This document shows, one piece after another, positions 8,941 through 21,676 of a stretch of 45,983 nucleotides of DNA. Origin of the DNA: Puniceicoccus vermicola (lineage in GTDB: Bacteria > Verrucomicrobiota > Verrucomicrobiia > Opitutales > Puniceicoccaceae); the NCBI RefSeq assembly GCF_014230055.1, contig NZ_JACHVA010000016.1:1-45983 (forward strand), given 5' to 3'. Position 1 is the stretch's first letter. Each line of letters starts with the position of its first letter. A model generated the notes under the pieces. It was not told where the DNA came from. It did not search any database and saw only the letters and a program-made list of their open reading frames with translations. The position numbers and the translations under genes were made by a program.

Positions 8941-8966
8941 AAAAACGCCCGCGTTTCCGCGGGCGT
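8941..8966 (-). terminator. Rho-independent terminator
   Basis: On the minus strand a perfect 9-bp stem ACGCCCGCG/CGCGGGCGT with loop GAAA is followed by TTTTTATT. It lies 50 bp after the stop of the secreted-protein gene ending at 9018 and ahead of the hybrid kinase start at 8869, separating these two minus-strand units. Confidence 0.88.
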
Positions 8967-9017
8967 CAAAAGAGAGTAAATCGACCGCTTCGGCCGCTGA
9001 CTCCACAAACCTTACTA

Positions 9018-9617
9018 CTACGGAGTGAAGTAGTCAGACGTGGTGTCGATCGGGTCGGTCACCTGCGTGTCGTCTAGCTCAAACAGCTCGGGGGGAGTCG
9101 GACCAGGCTGAGGCTGGATAGTTGGAAAACGCCTTTCTACCGAAGTCCTGAAAGTCTCGCTGTAAGGGAGTTCCATGTCGTACATGAACTTGACGATCGC
9201 CAAAGTATCGTCCTCGGAGATAGCCCCATCATCATAAGCAGTCATGATTTGGTCGTAAGAGGTCTGAAGCTTGCGAGCCAAAGCCCTCTTCTCAGCTTCA
9301 GGGAGAATGTGTACCGAATTGGTTCCGAGCCGAGGAACTTCCATAGGCACACTGGGCGCTCCCTCTGGCGTAGTTACTTGCACTCCATCTTTGCCAACTT
9401 TGACCACTCGCCCGGATGGGAGATTCGCAAAATCTATGGATTCCTGGGTAACCGATGCCGAAAGAGCCCCGACAAGAACCATCGACATACCCTCAGTTTC
9501 TGTGTTCTGATCTTGTGTGGAGTTGACTGGTTTAACTTGCCCGTCCTGCGCGTGTGCGAGGCCGAATGAGGCGAGGAGTAGAGAACAAAAGAAAGTCGAA
9601 GTTAGAAGCTGTTTCAT
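9018..9617 (-). CDS. secreted protein of unknown function
   Basis: A 199-aa product starting at ATG 9617, which has a good AAGGA ribosome site five bases upstream; an upstream ATG at 9656 would put charged residues before the signal peptide and is less likely. The signal peptide (MKQLLTSTFFCSLLLASFGLAHA) is cleaved after AHA. The mature part is acidic and proline-rich toward the end (QPQPGPTPPELFELDD) with a helical, charged centre. No family recognised. It is transcribed alone: a strong terminator follows and the divergent peptide transporter operon begins 176 bp upstream. Confidence 0.7.
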   Translation of the reverse strand: MKQLLTSTFFCSLLLASFGLAHAQDGQVKPVNSTQDQNTETEGMSMVLVGALSASVTQESIDFANLPSGRVVKVGKDGVQVTTPEGAPSVPMEVPRLGTNSVHILPEAEKRALARKLQTSYDQIMTAYDDGAISEDDTLAIVKFMYDMELPYSETFRTSVERRFPTIQPQPGPTPPELFELDDTQVTDPIDTTSDYFTP

Positions 9618-9792
9618 AGTCCTTAAGATTGTTTTCTTCAAAACCAATTCTGTCAACGCCCATTTTTCACCTCCTCAAGAGATGGCCAGCGTCGCGCGAT
9701 TCTTTTACTATTTTATAAAATATCTCATTAAGGCACTTCCCAATTGATTTGGCTTTGATTTTCCCAGGGTATGGAGTTCACCTAATTCTAAC

Positions 9793-10806
9793 GTGAAGGT
9801 CTATTTTCTCAAAAGACTCCTCTTGGTCATTCCCACTCTAATCGGAATCACCCTCGTTGTCTTTGCAATCACGCGATTTCTGCCCGGGGGTCCGGTCGAA
9901 CAAGCCTTAATGCAAGGCCAGATGGCGGACGGGGAAACCTCTCGCACTTCAACGGAGGGCATTGGACTGGCTCCGGGCCAGATTGAACAGCTCGAATCCT
10001 ACTATGGCTTCGATAAGCCTTGGTACGCAGCCTACGTCGAGTGGCTCGGCCAAGTGGTCCAGGGAGACTTGGGGCGATCCTACCGCTATCAGGTGCCAGT
10101 CACCTCCATGATTTTGGAGCGGATGCCGGTATCGGCCTATTATGGAGTCATCACCTTTATATTAACCTACTCGATTTGCGTCCCTCTCGGAATCCTGAAA
10201 GCGATCAAGCACCGCACTCATCTCGATGGATTTACCTCGATCGTCGTGTTCACGGGCTATGCCATCCCGGGCTATGTCCTCGCCGCCCTCCTCCTGGTTT
10301 TCTTTGCCTTTCAGCTCGAATGGTTTCCCACCGGGGGCTTTGTGAGCCCCGACTTTGCCCACCTCTCTTTCCCGGAGCAGGTCAAAGACTTGGTCAGCCA
10401 CTCCGTCCTTCCCCTGGTCTGCTACATGATCGGGAGCTTCGCTTTTCTGACCCTGCTAATGAAAAATAGCCTCCTCGACAACCTTGCCGCCGACTACATG
10501 CGCACCGCGACCGCGAAAGGTCTCTCCTTCCGACGCAGTGTTTTCCGTCACGCCCTGCGAAACTCTCTAATTCCCATCGCGACCAATTTCGGCAACGCCC
10601 TCTCCATTTTTGTCGCGGGCTCGTTTCTCATTGAAAAGATCTTCTCCATCGATGGCATGGGACTCCTCGGCTACAATTCTCTAATGGAACGCGACTATCC
10701 AGTCGTCATGGGAATTCTTCTGATCTCCTCCATTCTTCTCCTGATCGGCAACATCCTCTCGGACATGCTCGTCGCGAGCGTCGACCCCCGGGTGCGATTC
10801 GACTAA
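9793..10806 (+). CDS. yejB: peptide ABC transporter permease (YejB-type)
   Basis: A 337-aa inner-membrane permease with the N-terminal FLKRLLLVIPTLIGI segment and RFLPGGP motif of the DppB/OppB class, six predicted helices, and the cytoplasmic EAA-like loop (DYMRTATAKGLS, then RHALRNSL) that contacts the ATPase. The insert of about 60 residues after helix 1, ending in YYGFDKPW, is typical of YejB. Translation starts at GTG 9793. The yejE-type partner begins three bases after its stop. It probably imports oligopeptides or peptide-like compounds together with the lipoprotein at 12683. Confidence 0.9.
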   Translation: MKVYFLKRLLLVIPTLIGITLVVFAITRFLPGGPVEQALMQGQMADGETSRTSTEGIGLAPGQIEQLESYYGFDKPWYAAYVEWLGQVVQGDLGRSYRYQVPVTSMILERMPVSAYYGVITFILTYSICVPLGILKAIKHRTHLDGFTSIVVFTGYAIPGYVLAALLLVFFAFQLEWFPTGGFVSPDFAHLSFPEQVKDLVSHSVLPLVCYMIGSFAFLTLLMKNSLLDNLAADYMRTATAKGLSFRRSVFRHALRNSLIPIATNFGNALSIFVAGSFLIEKIFSIDGMGLLGYNSLMERDYPVVMGILLISSILLLIGNILSDMLVASVDPRVRFD

Positions 10807-10809
10807 ACG

Positions 10810-11865
10810 ATGAACCCGATCACCCAACGCCGCCTCGCCCGCTTCCGTGGTCTCCGCCGGGGATATTGGTCCTTCCTCATCCTCCTAGTCATCATCCTGG
10901 CTTCGGCCTTCGCGGAACTCTGGATCAACCACCGGGCTCTCCTCGTCTCCTACGAAGGCAAGCTGTACTTCCCCACCTATGGATCCGAGTTCACCGGGGA
11001 AACCTTCGGTGAATCCTATCTTTACGAAGCCGATTACCGAGCCTTGAAGGAAAAATTCTCTGAGCCCGGCAATCCGAACTGGGTCCTCATGCCGATTGTT
11101 CCTTACAGCGCCAACGAATCGGTCTATCGCGACGGATCCTACCCGCCCTACCCCCCTTCCTTTGAGCAGGAGCACTATCTGGGGACCGACCCGCTGGGCC
11201 GGGACGTCCTCGCCCGCCTCGTTTATGGCTTCCGCATTGCTCTCGGTTTCTCGCTGGCTCTCATGGCCTTCACCTACCTCTTGGCGATCGTTATCGGCTG
11301 CGCCATGGGCTACTTCGGTTCCTGGATCGACCTCTTCGGACAGCGGATCATGGAGATCTGGTCCAACATCCCGTTCCTCTACATCGTCATCATTCTTGCC
11401 TCGACCATCCCCCCGAATGTCAGGCCCAGCATTCGCATCGGCTCACTTCTCTTCGTCATGGTGATCTTCAACTGGGTCGGCATGGCCAGCTACATGCGAA
11501 CCGCCTCTTTCCGCGAACGAGCCCGGGACTATATCGCCGCCGCCAGAGTCGTGGGAACCGGGCCGATGAAAATCATCTTTCGACACCTCCTGCCCAACAC
11601 CCTCTCCATCGTCATTACCTTCATCCCCTTCACGGTCGCCTCCGGGATCACCTCCCTCACCGCTCTCGACTTTCTCGGTTTCGGAATCCCCCCACCCACC
11701 CCGAGCTGGGGAGAACTCCTCGAACAAGGCACCCAACGACTCGATGCCCCCTGGATCGTCACTTCCACCTTCTTCGCCATGGTCGTAGTCCTCATCCTCG
11801 TCACCTTCGTCGGCGAAGCCTTCCGCGAAGCCTTCGACCCCAAGAAATTTACCTACTACCGGTAA
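10810..11865 (+). CDS. yejE: peptide ABC transporter permease (YejE-type)
   Basis: A 351-aa permease of the OppC/DppC class. After the first helix there is the long periplasmic insert characteristic of YejE (SYEGKLYFPTYG ... YPPYPPSF), then the conserved LGTDPLGRDVLARL and the EAA loop (YIAAARVVGTG, then FRHLLPNTL). The end is the usual family form (EAFDPKKF). It pairs with the permease three bases upstream. In the Enterobacteria operon yejABEF an ATPase gene follows; here a repeat array follows instead, so the ATPase must be encoded elsewhere or shared. Confidence 0.9.
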   Translation: MNPITQRRLARFRGLRRGYWSFLILLVIILASAFAELWINHRALLVSYEGKLYFPTYGSEFTGETFGESYLYEADYRALKEKFSEPGNPNWVLMPIVPYSANESVYRDGSYPPYPPSFEQEHYLGTDPLGRDVLARLVYGFRIALGFSLALMAFTYLLAIVIGCAMGYFGSWIDLFGQRIMEIWSNIPFLYIVIILASTIPPNVRPSIRIGSLLFVMVIFNWVGMASYMRTASFRERARDYIAAARVVGTGPMKIIFRHLLPNTLSIVITFIPFTVASGITSLTALDFLGFGIPPPTPSWGELLEQGTQRLDAPWIVTSTFFAMVVVLILVTFVGEAFREAFDPKKFTYYR

Positions 11866-11916
11866 GGTCAGGAGAGAGCTTTCCCGCGGGCACGGAGTTG
11901 GTTTCTCTTCCAACGC

Positions 11917-12590
11917 GAATCGAGAGCAGGATGCTCTCGCTACCTTCTCCTCTCCATCGCAAAAGCCCTAACCGGTAACCCAACCAAAGTAGTGAGAGCT
12001 TCCAGCTCTCTCGCTTCATCCGCAAATCGAGAGCAGGATGCTCTCGCTACTTTCTCTTCTCCAACGCAAAAGCCCTACCCGGTAACCCTGCCAAAGTAGT
12101 GAGAGCTTCCAGCTCTCTCGCTTCATCCGCAAATCGAGAGCAGGATGCTCTCGCTACTTTCTCTTCTCCAACGCAAAAGCCCTACCCGGTAACCCTGCCA
12201 AAGTAGTGAGAGCTTCCAGCTCTCTCTCTTCCTACGCGAATCGAGAGCAAGATGCTCTCGCTACTCTCTCTTCTCCATCGCAAAGACCTACCCGGTGACA
12301 CAACCAAAGTAGTGAGAGCTTCCAGCTCTCTCTCTTCCTACGCAAATCGAGAGCAGGGATGCTCTCGCTACTTTCTCCTCTCCAACGCAAAAGCCCTACC
12401 CGGTAACCCAGCCAAAGTAGTGAGAGCTTCCAGCTCTCTCATTCCAACGCAAATCGAGAGCAGGATGCTCTCGCTACTTTCTACCTTCCACCGCAAAAGA
12501 CCTACCTCGGCAACCAGCCAAAGTAGTGAGAGCTTCCAGCTCTCTCCTTCTTCCTACGCAAATCGAGAGCAAGATGCTCTCGATACTCTC
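11917..12590. repeat. REPIN-like repeat array 2 (half unit plus six units)
   Basis: A leading half unit (GAGAGCAGGATGCTCTC near 11921) is followed by six units beginning at about 11989, 12096, 12203, 12309, 12417 and 12523 (period 106-108 bp). The units carry the same two facing palindromes and the same conserved inter-unit sequence as the arrays around the RAYT gene 10 kb to the left. The last unit is degenerate: GATGCTCTCGATAC replaces GATGCTCTCGCTAC. The array lies between the permease genes and the binding-protein gene of one transport system. Confidence 0.85.
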
Positions 12591-12682
12591 TCTCCATCGC
12601 AGATCAGGAGCCCGAGGAACTCGTGGCGATCTTCCCGAATGGGGGTTTGCACCTTCGGAGAAAGCACTCAAGATTCATCCCT

Positions 12683-14608
12683 ATGCGATCTTCCAATCAA
12701 CACCCGCATTTGGGGCTCCTGCTGGTTTTCCTCTTCGCGATCGTGATTTCTCTGGTGGGCTGTGGCCCTTCTTCCTCCGAATCGTCAACGGCGTCTGAAT
12801 CGGCCGACGAAGACCTCATGAGTCCCGAGGAATACTACGCGGCCAATCCCGACTTCTTTCACTTCGCCACTCCGGAAGACTTGCCGAGCGGGCTGACTTG
12901 GGTCGACGGCATGGATCAGGAGGTCTTCGCCTCGCCCGACGCCAAGCGCGGCGGCACTCTCCGCTCCTTCATTCGCTCTTTCCCCCCGACCCTGCGGACC
13001 ATCGGGCCGGATTCGAACAGCTCCTTTCGCTCCGTGCTGAAAGACGACAACATCATTTCGCTCACTGAACGCCATCCCGTTACCCGTAAATTTTTCGGGG
13101 CGATCGCCTCGGCATGGGCCGTATCCGCAGATAAGGAAACCGTCTACTTCAAGCTCCGACCGGAAGCCCGATTCTCGGACGGCGAAGCCGTGACCGCCGA
13201 CGATTTCCTCTACCTCTTCTACTTCATGCAATCCCCCTACATCGTGGCACCTTGGTACAACGATTGGTACTCTCGTGAATACGCCGGGATCACCCGCTAC
13301 GACGACCATACGATTGCCGTTCACCTCTCCTCGGCCAAGCCCGAGCCACTTGAATTCGCGAGTGTCGCTCCCACTCCTGCCCACTTTTACGGCACCCTCG
13401 GCCCGAGTTGGGTGCAAGACAACCAATGGACGTTTGAACCCACCACCGGCCCCTACGAGCTCCTTTCGAAAAACATCCGCCAAGGCCGTTCCATTCGCTT
13501 GACCCGGCTCAAAGATTGGTGGGCCGACGATCACAAGTTCTTCAAAAATCGATACAATCCGGACGCAAAGCACTACGAACTGATCCGGGACGTAAACATT
13601 GCTTGGGAGAAATTTAAGAAGGGCGACCTCGACATGTTCTCCCTCAATCTTCCCGAATACTGGTACGAGCGCTCCGAGGGAGTTCCCGAATTTGACCGCG
13701 GCCTCATCCGCAAAGCCATCTTCTACAATCAAGTGCCACGACCCAACACGGGGATCTGGATCAACACCGCATCGCCAGGCCTCGAGGATATCAACGTTCG
13801 CGAGGGGATCCAGTATTCGATGAACTTTGACCGCGTCATTGAGAAACACTTCCGCGGCGACTACACCCGCATGAACACAAGCTCGGATGGATACGGCGAG
13901 TTCACCAATCACGATATCCGGGCGCGGGAGTTCTCGATCGAGAAGGCAAGGGAGTCCTTTGCCAAAGCTGGCTACACCGAGCAGGGTCCCGACGGAATTC
14001 TTCGCAATCAGGAAGGGCAACGCCTGAGCTTCTCTCTCAACGTCGTCAAAGGTCCAGCGGTCGATATCGCTCAAATTCTGAAAGAGGAAGCCCGCAAGGC
14101 GGGTCTGGAAATCAACATCCTCGCCCTCGAGGGCACCTCTTCCTACAAACAGGTAATGGAGAAGCAGCACCAGCTCGCACTGATGGGCTGGAACATCGGT
14201 CTCCCTTATCCCCGCTACTGGGAAGGCTTTCATTCGGTGAACGCCAACAAGCCCCAGACCAATAACATTACCAATACCGCGAATCCGGAAATGGATGTGC
14301 TCATCGATCAATACCGGGACTCGACCGATATCGACGAGAAGCGGAAAATGGCCCTCCAGCTTGAGCAAATGGTCTACGACGAAGCGTCCTTCGTCCCCGG
14401 ATACAAAGCTCCTTTCTATCGAGCCGCCTACTGGGCCTGGATCCGTTTTCCCGAGAGTTTCGACGTGCCCCTCAGTGAAGGGCCGGGACAGTACGGGCTC
14501 TTCTGGATCGATCTCGACGAAAAGAAAGAAATCCTCAAAGAACGCAAAGAGGATGGGTCCCGCCCTAACGACGTGCTCATCTTCGACGAGTGGAAAGACC
14601 CTTCCTAA
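12683..14608 (+). CDS. yejA: peptide-binding lipoprotein (SBP_bac_5, YejA-type)
   Basis: A 641-aa lipoprotein when started at ATG 12683. A hydrophobic signal ends in the lipobox LVGC with Cys27, then a Ser/Glu-rich tether. The mature protein is a family 5 solute-binding protein: KRGGTLRSFIRSFPPTLR near the start, VYFKLRPEARFSDGEAVTADDF in the middle, and NVREGIQYSMNFDRV in the second half. Such proteins capture peptides outside the inner membrane for YejBE-type permeases. An in-frame ATG 60 bases upstream would add a basic stretch ahead of the signal and is not favoured. ruvA starts 7 bases after its stop. Confidence 0.88.
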   Translation: MRSSNQHPHLGLLLVFLFAIVISLVGCGPSSSESSTASESADEDLMSPEEYYAANPDFFHFATPEDLPSGLTWVDGMDQEVFASPDAKRGGTLRSFIRSFPPTLRTIGPDSNSSFRSVLKDDNIISLTERHPVTRKFFGAIASAWAVSADKETVYFKLRPEARFSDGEAVTADDFLYLFYFMQSPYIVAPWYNDWYSREYAGITRYDDHTIAVHLSSAKPEPLEFASVAPTPAHFYGTLGPSWVQDNQWTFEPTTGPYELLSKNIRQGRSIRLTRLKDWWADDHKFFKNRYNPDAKHYELIRDVNIAWEKFKKGDLDMFSLNLPEYWYERSEGVPEFDRGLIRKAIFYNQVPRPNTGIWINTASPGLEDINVREGIQYSMNFDRVIEKHFRGDYTRMNTSSDGYGEFTNHDIRAREFSIEKARESFAKAGYTEQGPDGILRNQEGQRLSFSLNVVKGPAVDIAQILKEEARKAGLEINILALEGTSSYKQVMEKQHQLALMGWNIGLPYPRYWEGFHSVNANKPQTNNITNTANPEMDVLIDQYRDSTDIDEKRKMALQLEQMVYDEASFVPGYKAPFYRAAYWAWIRFPESFDVPLSEGPGQYGLFWIDLDEKKEILKERKEDGSRPNDVLIFDEWKDPS

Positions 14609-14615
14609 ACGCATC

Positions 14616-15209
14616 ATGATTGTCTATCTTCAGGGCCAAGTGCTCCAATCCACTCCGCTCTTCGCGGTCATTCTCACCCATGGTGTCGGATACGGCGTTC
14701 ACATTCCTCTACGGGTCTCGGAAAAACTCCCGCCCGTTGGCGGCGAAGCGAAGTTGCACATCCGCCAGGTCATCCGCGAGGACTCTTCGGATCTGTTCGG
14801 CTTTCTCGACGCCGCCGAACGCGACTTCTTCGATTTGTTGACCAAGGTCTCCGGTATCGGCCCCAAGACCGCCTTGACTCTCCTCAGCCGCGTGCCCGCC
14901 GACGCCCTCGCGGCAGGAATCGCCTCCAGCGATACGGTCATGCTCTCCAAATGCCCGGGCATTGGCAAAAAAACCGCCGAACGCATTGTCGTAGAGCTTC
15001 GCGATAAGGTCCCGTCTTTCGGAGTGCCCGGCACCGTCCCCGGCGCCAGCGCCGCCTCCGGCTCCAGCGAAACCGCCGAAGAAGCCGTGGCCGCTCTCGT
15101 CACCTTGGGCTTCAAACCGGCCGATGCCCGGAAGGCTGTCGAGCGCAGCTTGAAAACGGCTGGCGAAACTCCGACGACCGAGGACCTCGTCAAAATGGCC
15201 CTGCGCTAG
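14616..15209 (+). CDS. ruvA: Holliday junction branch migration protein RuvA
   Basis: A 197-aa protein of normal RuvA length. It has the N-terminal OB-fold (MIVYLQGQV ... GVGYGVHIP), two helix-hairpin-helix motifs (SGIGPKTAL and CPGIGKKTAERIVVEL) and, after a Gly/Ala/Ser-rich linker, the third domain (AVAALVTLGF ... DLVKMAL) that binds RuvB. It forms the tetramer that holds Holliday junctions for RuvB-driven branch migration. ruvB and ruvC are not in the window. ATG 14616 lies 7 bases after the yejA-type stop, so it may be read through from that gene. Confidence 0.95.
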   Translation: MIVYLQGQVLQSTPLFAVILTHGVGYGVHIPLRVSEKLPPVGGEAKLHIRQVIREDSSDLFGFLDAAERDFFDLLTKVSGIGPKTALTLLSRVPADALAAGIASSDTVMLSKCPGIGKKTAERIVVELRDKVPSFGVPGTVPGASAASGSSETAEEAVAALVTLGFKPADARKAVERSLKTAGETPTTEDLVKMALR

Positions 15210-15220
15210 GCAGACCGTAT

Positions 15221-15406
15221 ATGGATGCCAGCCCCTACTGCGAAGTAACCTGTCCGAGTTGCTTCGAGACGTTCTCGATCCCCGGACCGCCTCCCACCGA
15301 GGTCCCTACCGAGTGGGACTACGACTGCGAAGTCTGCTGCCGACCGATGACGATTCGATTTTACGAGGACGATGGGCAGGTTTTCGCCGAGGCGGAGTCG
15401 ATCTAG
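15221..15406 (+). CDS. CPXCG-type cysteine-rich small protein
   Basis: A 61-aa protein with two CxxC knuckles (CPSC at residues 11-14 and CEVCC at about 36-40), an acidic body and the ending MTIRFYEDDGQVFAEAESI. This fits the small Cys-rich CPXCG family, whose members probably bind one zinc; their role is unknown. It begins 11 bases after ruvA and is likely co-transcribed with it. Confidence 0.82.
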   Translation: MDASPYCEVTCPSCFETFSIPGPPPTEVPTEWDYDCEVCCRPMTIRFYEDDGQVFAEAESI

Positions 15407-15432
15407 ACCCTCCGTCGAAGAGCGAAAAAGAC

Positions 15433-16044
15433 CTAGCCTCCGATCGGCTGCCAGACGTCGACGGAGAACTCCCCCTTCATCGCCTCAGCGATCTGATCGA
15501 GAAACTTGTCCTTCGACATGCCTGAAGCCTTGATCGGTCCGAGCATCAACTCCTCCGTCTCTTTCATTTGGGAAGCCATATCGACCTTCCAAGCTCCGTC
15601 CTCCTTCACGAAAGAATAATCAATCGGATTCGGATTCCCGTTCACGAGGATCGCCCCGGAGGCGGTGTTCCCGTTGATCGTAATCTCGCCCATCTCAGTG
15701 ACGGCGCTGGATTCCTCATAGCCACGGGCCATATCAACCAAGGTCTGCCCCCCACTGGCCGGAGCCTTACCGTCGGCAGCGCTGCGCACACTGAACACGG
15801 CCAAAATGACCGGCAACGGCTGCTCCAAAAGTGACTCTCGATCCGCAGATATGGAGATCTCGCGGACTTCCTCCACAAACTTTTGCGAATCCTCGCTCAA
15901 CAGTTCGAATGCCTGTCCACCGTCCTTGGCGAGCATCAAATGATCAAATTCTTCGTAGGTTTCGCAAACCGCGGAGGTCTGAGCAAAGCCCACAATCGGG
16001 ACGAGGAGCCAGAGCATTGCGAGGGCGGGCAGAGACTTTTTCAT
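15433..16044 (-). CDS. secreted protein of unknown function (DUF4878/NTF2-like candidate)
   Basis: A 203-aa product starting at ATG 16044 with a clear signal peptide (MKKSLPALAMLWLLVPIVGFA) cleaved before QTSAVC. The mature part has an early acidic helix (ETYEEFDHLMLAKDGGQAFELL) and a later strand-rich stretch (INGNTASGAILVNGN, then DYSFVKEDGAWKVDM) resembling NTF2-like or lumazine-binding-like folds, where a line ending in GAWKVD is common. The fold call is tentative. A longer reading from 16116 would place 24 residues before the signal and is rejected. Confidence 0.65.
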   Translation of the reverse strand: MKKSLPALAMLWLLVPIVGFAQTSAVCETYEEFDHLMLAKDGGQAFELLSEDSQKFVEEVREISISADRESLLEQPLPVILAVFSVRSAADGKAPASGGQTLVDMARGYEESSAVTEMGEITINGNTASGAILVNGNPNPIDYSFVKEDGAWKVDMASQMKETEELMLGPIKASGMSKDKFLDQIAEAMKGEFSVDVWQPIGG

Positions 16045-16229
16045 AAGAGAAGAATAATGAACCCATCGCTCTCGGGGCCAACAAAAATCAGCACCGCGTG
16101 CTCCGAATTTAAGCAATTCATACCCAATGGCTTCGATTATTCCCGCTAGATCGCCCTCTCGGCAGCCGACCTCGAAAAGATTAAAGTTTTACAAGAACGG
16201 GAATAGCCGCAACGTTTGGCGCATCTTAT

Positions 16230-16745
16230 ATGGCACATGAAGATGAGATTGATTTCACCAAGTTGGTGGACGCCTACTACCGGGCGCTCTACCGATTTGC
16301 GTTCAGTCTCAGCGGGAGCTCTCACGATGCTTCCGATCTCGTTCAGGAAACCTTCACCATATTTGCCCAAAAAGGCCACACGATCCGAGACGCCTCTAAG
16401 GTCAAAACCTGGCTTTTCACGACCCTTCATCGTCAATTTCTGCGCCAAATCCGTAAAAGCAAAAGAGAACAGCTTCACACCCCCGAAACCTTGGTGTCGC
16501 AGTCACCTTCAATCGAGTCCGATGCCGCCCGCGCCCTGGATGGAGATTCCGCCCTACAAGCCCTACTCAAAATCTCGGAGGTTTACCGAGTCCCCCTCAC
16601 GCTTTACTATCTAAAACATTTCAATTATCGTGAGATCGGTGAGATCCTTGAGGTCCCGATCGGGACGGTCATGTCCCGACTGGCCCGAGGAAAATCCGAA
16701 CTCAAGAACACTCTGCTCAAGCAGCAGACACCCACTAGACGATGA
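16230..16745 (+). CDS. ECF-type RNA polymerase sigma factor
   Basis: A 171-aa sigma factor with region 2 at about residues 8-75 (YYRALYRFAFSLSGS, DASDLVQETFTIFAQKG) and region 4 at about 115-160 (YREIGEILEVPIGTVMSRLARGK), and no region 3, as in ECF sigmas. It would direct RNA polymerase to a small regulon. Its stop overlaps the start of the next gene by 4 bp (16742-16745), and that gene looks like its anti-sigma factor. The next gene on this strand is the AA10-GH9 cellulase, 370 bp further on; regulation of it is possible but not shown. Confidence 0.92.
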   Translation: MAHEDEIDFTKLVDAYYRALYRFAFSLSGSSHDASDLVQETFTIFAQKGHTIRDASKVKTWLFTTLHRQFLRQIRKSKREQLHTPETLVSQSPSIESDAARALDGDSALQALLKISEVYRVPLTLYYLKHFNYREIGEILEVPIGTVMSRLARGKSELKNTLLKQQTPTRR

Positions 16746-17554
16746 CCCGCGACGAAGCCAAGTCCCTCTTGCAGGCCTGCACTCAGGATGAGGCCGCAAC
16801 CTCCTCACCCGAGGTTGTGGAAGCCTTGGCTATGGCTGCCAACGACGCGGAACTGGCCGAGTGGTTTCGCCGTGAGAAGGAGTTTGATGAGGCATTTAGC
16901 TGTAGCCTGGATGAACTGGAGCCACCCGCCGATCTCCGTGACCAGCTACTGGATATTGCCTCGAAAACAACGGATGAAGATCAGGTTGTGGATGAAGAGA
17001 AAGATAAGGTGGTGCTCTTCCCCACCTTCCGCAATTTGGCTTCGCGCCAGTTTCTCCGAAATCTCGGCTCATTTGCCGCCGCGCTCGCCGTGGTCGCCTT
17101 TGTTTCCGTCATTTTGTTCGAACCTCGGGAAGCGACGGCCAACGCTAAAATGCCCGAATTTTATCAAACGGTTCGCAATGAAATAAGGGCGCACCAAGCC
17201 CCGGACTACATGCACGACAAGCCCCAGGAACTTCTCCAGTTCCTCCGGGATCGAAATGCGCCCACTCCCGCAACTCTCCCCAAGTCCGTCGATGCCATGA
17301 AACGAACCGGGGCTTCGATCCTTCAGGGTCGGGATAATGTGATCGGTGTTCTCTTCCTGGAGGACCTCAATGGAGATAAATTCCGCCTTTTCATCGTCGA
17401 TATGGAAGTCCCCGACTCGGTGGCCCCCACACTTCCGAAAATGAAGATCAAAGAATTTGCCGAAGTTTCGGCGCTTACGTGGAAAAAAGACGGCAAAGTT
17501 CACGCCCTCGTCACCCACGGCTCGCCCTCCACTCTGGAGGCCCTGCGCGAATAA
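16742..17554 (+). CDS. membrane anti-sigma-like protein
   Basis: A 270-aa protein with a helical acidic cytoplasmic part (residues 1-100), one transmembrane helix at about 101-125 (NLGSFAAALAVVAFVSVILF) and a periplasmic domain of about 145 residues ending in HALVTHGSPSTLEALRE. Its place and 4-bp overlap with the ECF sigma gene, and the cytoplasm-helix-periplasm layout, indicate an anti-sigma factor. The HxxxCxxC zinc motif of ZAS-type anti-sigmas is absent, so sigma binding would be through an ordinary helical domain. The signal sensed is unknown. Confidence 0.75.
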   Translation: MTRDEAKSLLQACTQDEAATSSPEVVEALAMAANDAELAEWFRREKEFDEAFSCSLDELEPPADLRDQLLDIASKTTDEDQVVDEEKDKVVLFPTFRNLASRQFLRNLGSFAAALAVVAFVSVILFEPREATANAKMPEFYQTVRNEIRAHQAPDYMHDKPQELLQFLRDRNAPTPATLPKSVDAMKRTGASILQGRDNVIGVLFLEDLNGDKFRLFIVDMEVPDSVAPTLPKMKIKEFAEVSALTWKKDGKVHALVTHGSPSTLEALRE

Positions 17555-21313
<3,759 letters not shown>

Positions 21314-21316
<3 letters not shown>

Positions 21317-21588
21317 TACCGAATTTAGTAAGGTTTGACCGTTATGGTGCAGCGCAGAATCGAAGCAGCGCAAGCCGCAGGGATTGGATTCGTATCGAGA
21401 TACGCTCCGATCCCTGCAACGCAGCGACCTTCGATTCTGGGCGCATCCCCCTGGAACGGGCGGGAAATGAGCCTGAGCAGCGTTAGCCCAAATGGCACGG
21501 GTCGCAGACCCGCCTCCAATTGGGCCGCCTCGCTCAGGCTCATTTCTCATCCGGCCATAACTATCAAAACTTACTAAATTCGGTATAA
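21314..21588 (+). mobile_element. 275-bp MITE-like element, copy 1
   Basis: Terminal inverted repeats: left TAATACCGAATTTAGTAAG, right its near-complement ending AAATTCGGTATAA; similarity continues inward about 30 bp (TTTGACCGTTATGG against CCATAACTATCAAA). Between them are two long stem-loops in a row: one closed by CAGAATCGAAG/CTTCGATTCTG, one by GAAATGAGCCTGAGC/GCTCAGGCTCATTTC. There is no transposase gene. An inverted second copy lies at 27327-27601. It sits exactly at the cellulase stop codon and ahead of that gene's terminator. No clear target duplication is visible. Confidence 0.85.
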
Positions 21589-21638
21589 TGTCAGTAGAAG
21601 CCCGGCTCGTATCTGACTGAAGTCAGCCGAGTCGTTCC

Positions 21639-21676
21639 AAGAGCGAGTGAGTTGTAGCCCTCACTGGCTCTTTTTG
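21639..21676 (+). terminator. Rho-independent terminator, probably of the AA10-GH9 gene
   Basis: Stem AGAGC-g-AGTGA pairing with TCACT-g-GCTCT (one G/G mismatch), loop GTTGTAGCCC, followed by TTTTTGT. It lies 320 bp beyond the cellulase stop because the 275-bp MITE-like element sits in between; without it the distance would be about 50 bp. Confidence 0.72.

Noticed and set aside
12785-14617. 610-aa open frame on the minus strand
   Set aside because: It is the antisense shadow of the peptide-binding lipoprotein gene, which has a signal peptide and clear SBP_bac_5 motifs.
21335-21577. 80-aa frame found in both MITE copies
   Set aside because: It covers the paired hairpin arms and reads open on both strands because of the palindromes; no ribosome site or family resemblance is evident.
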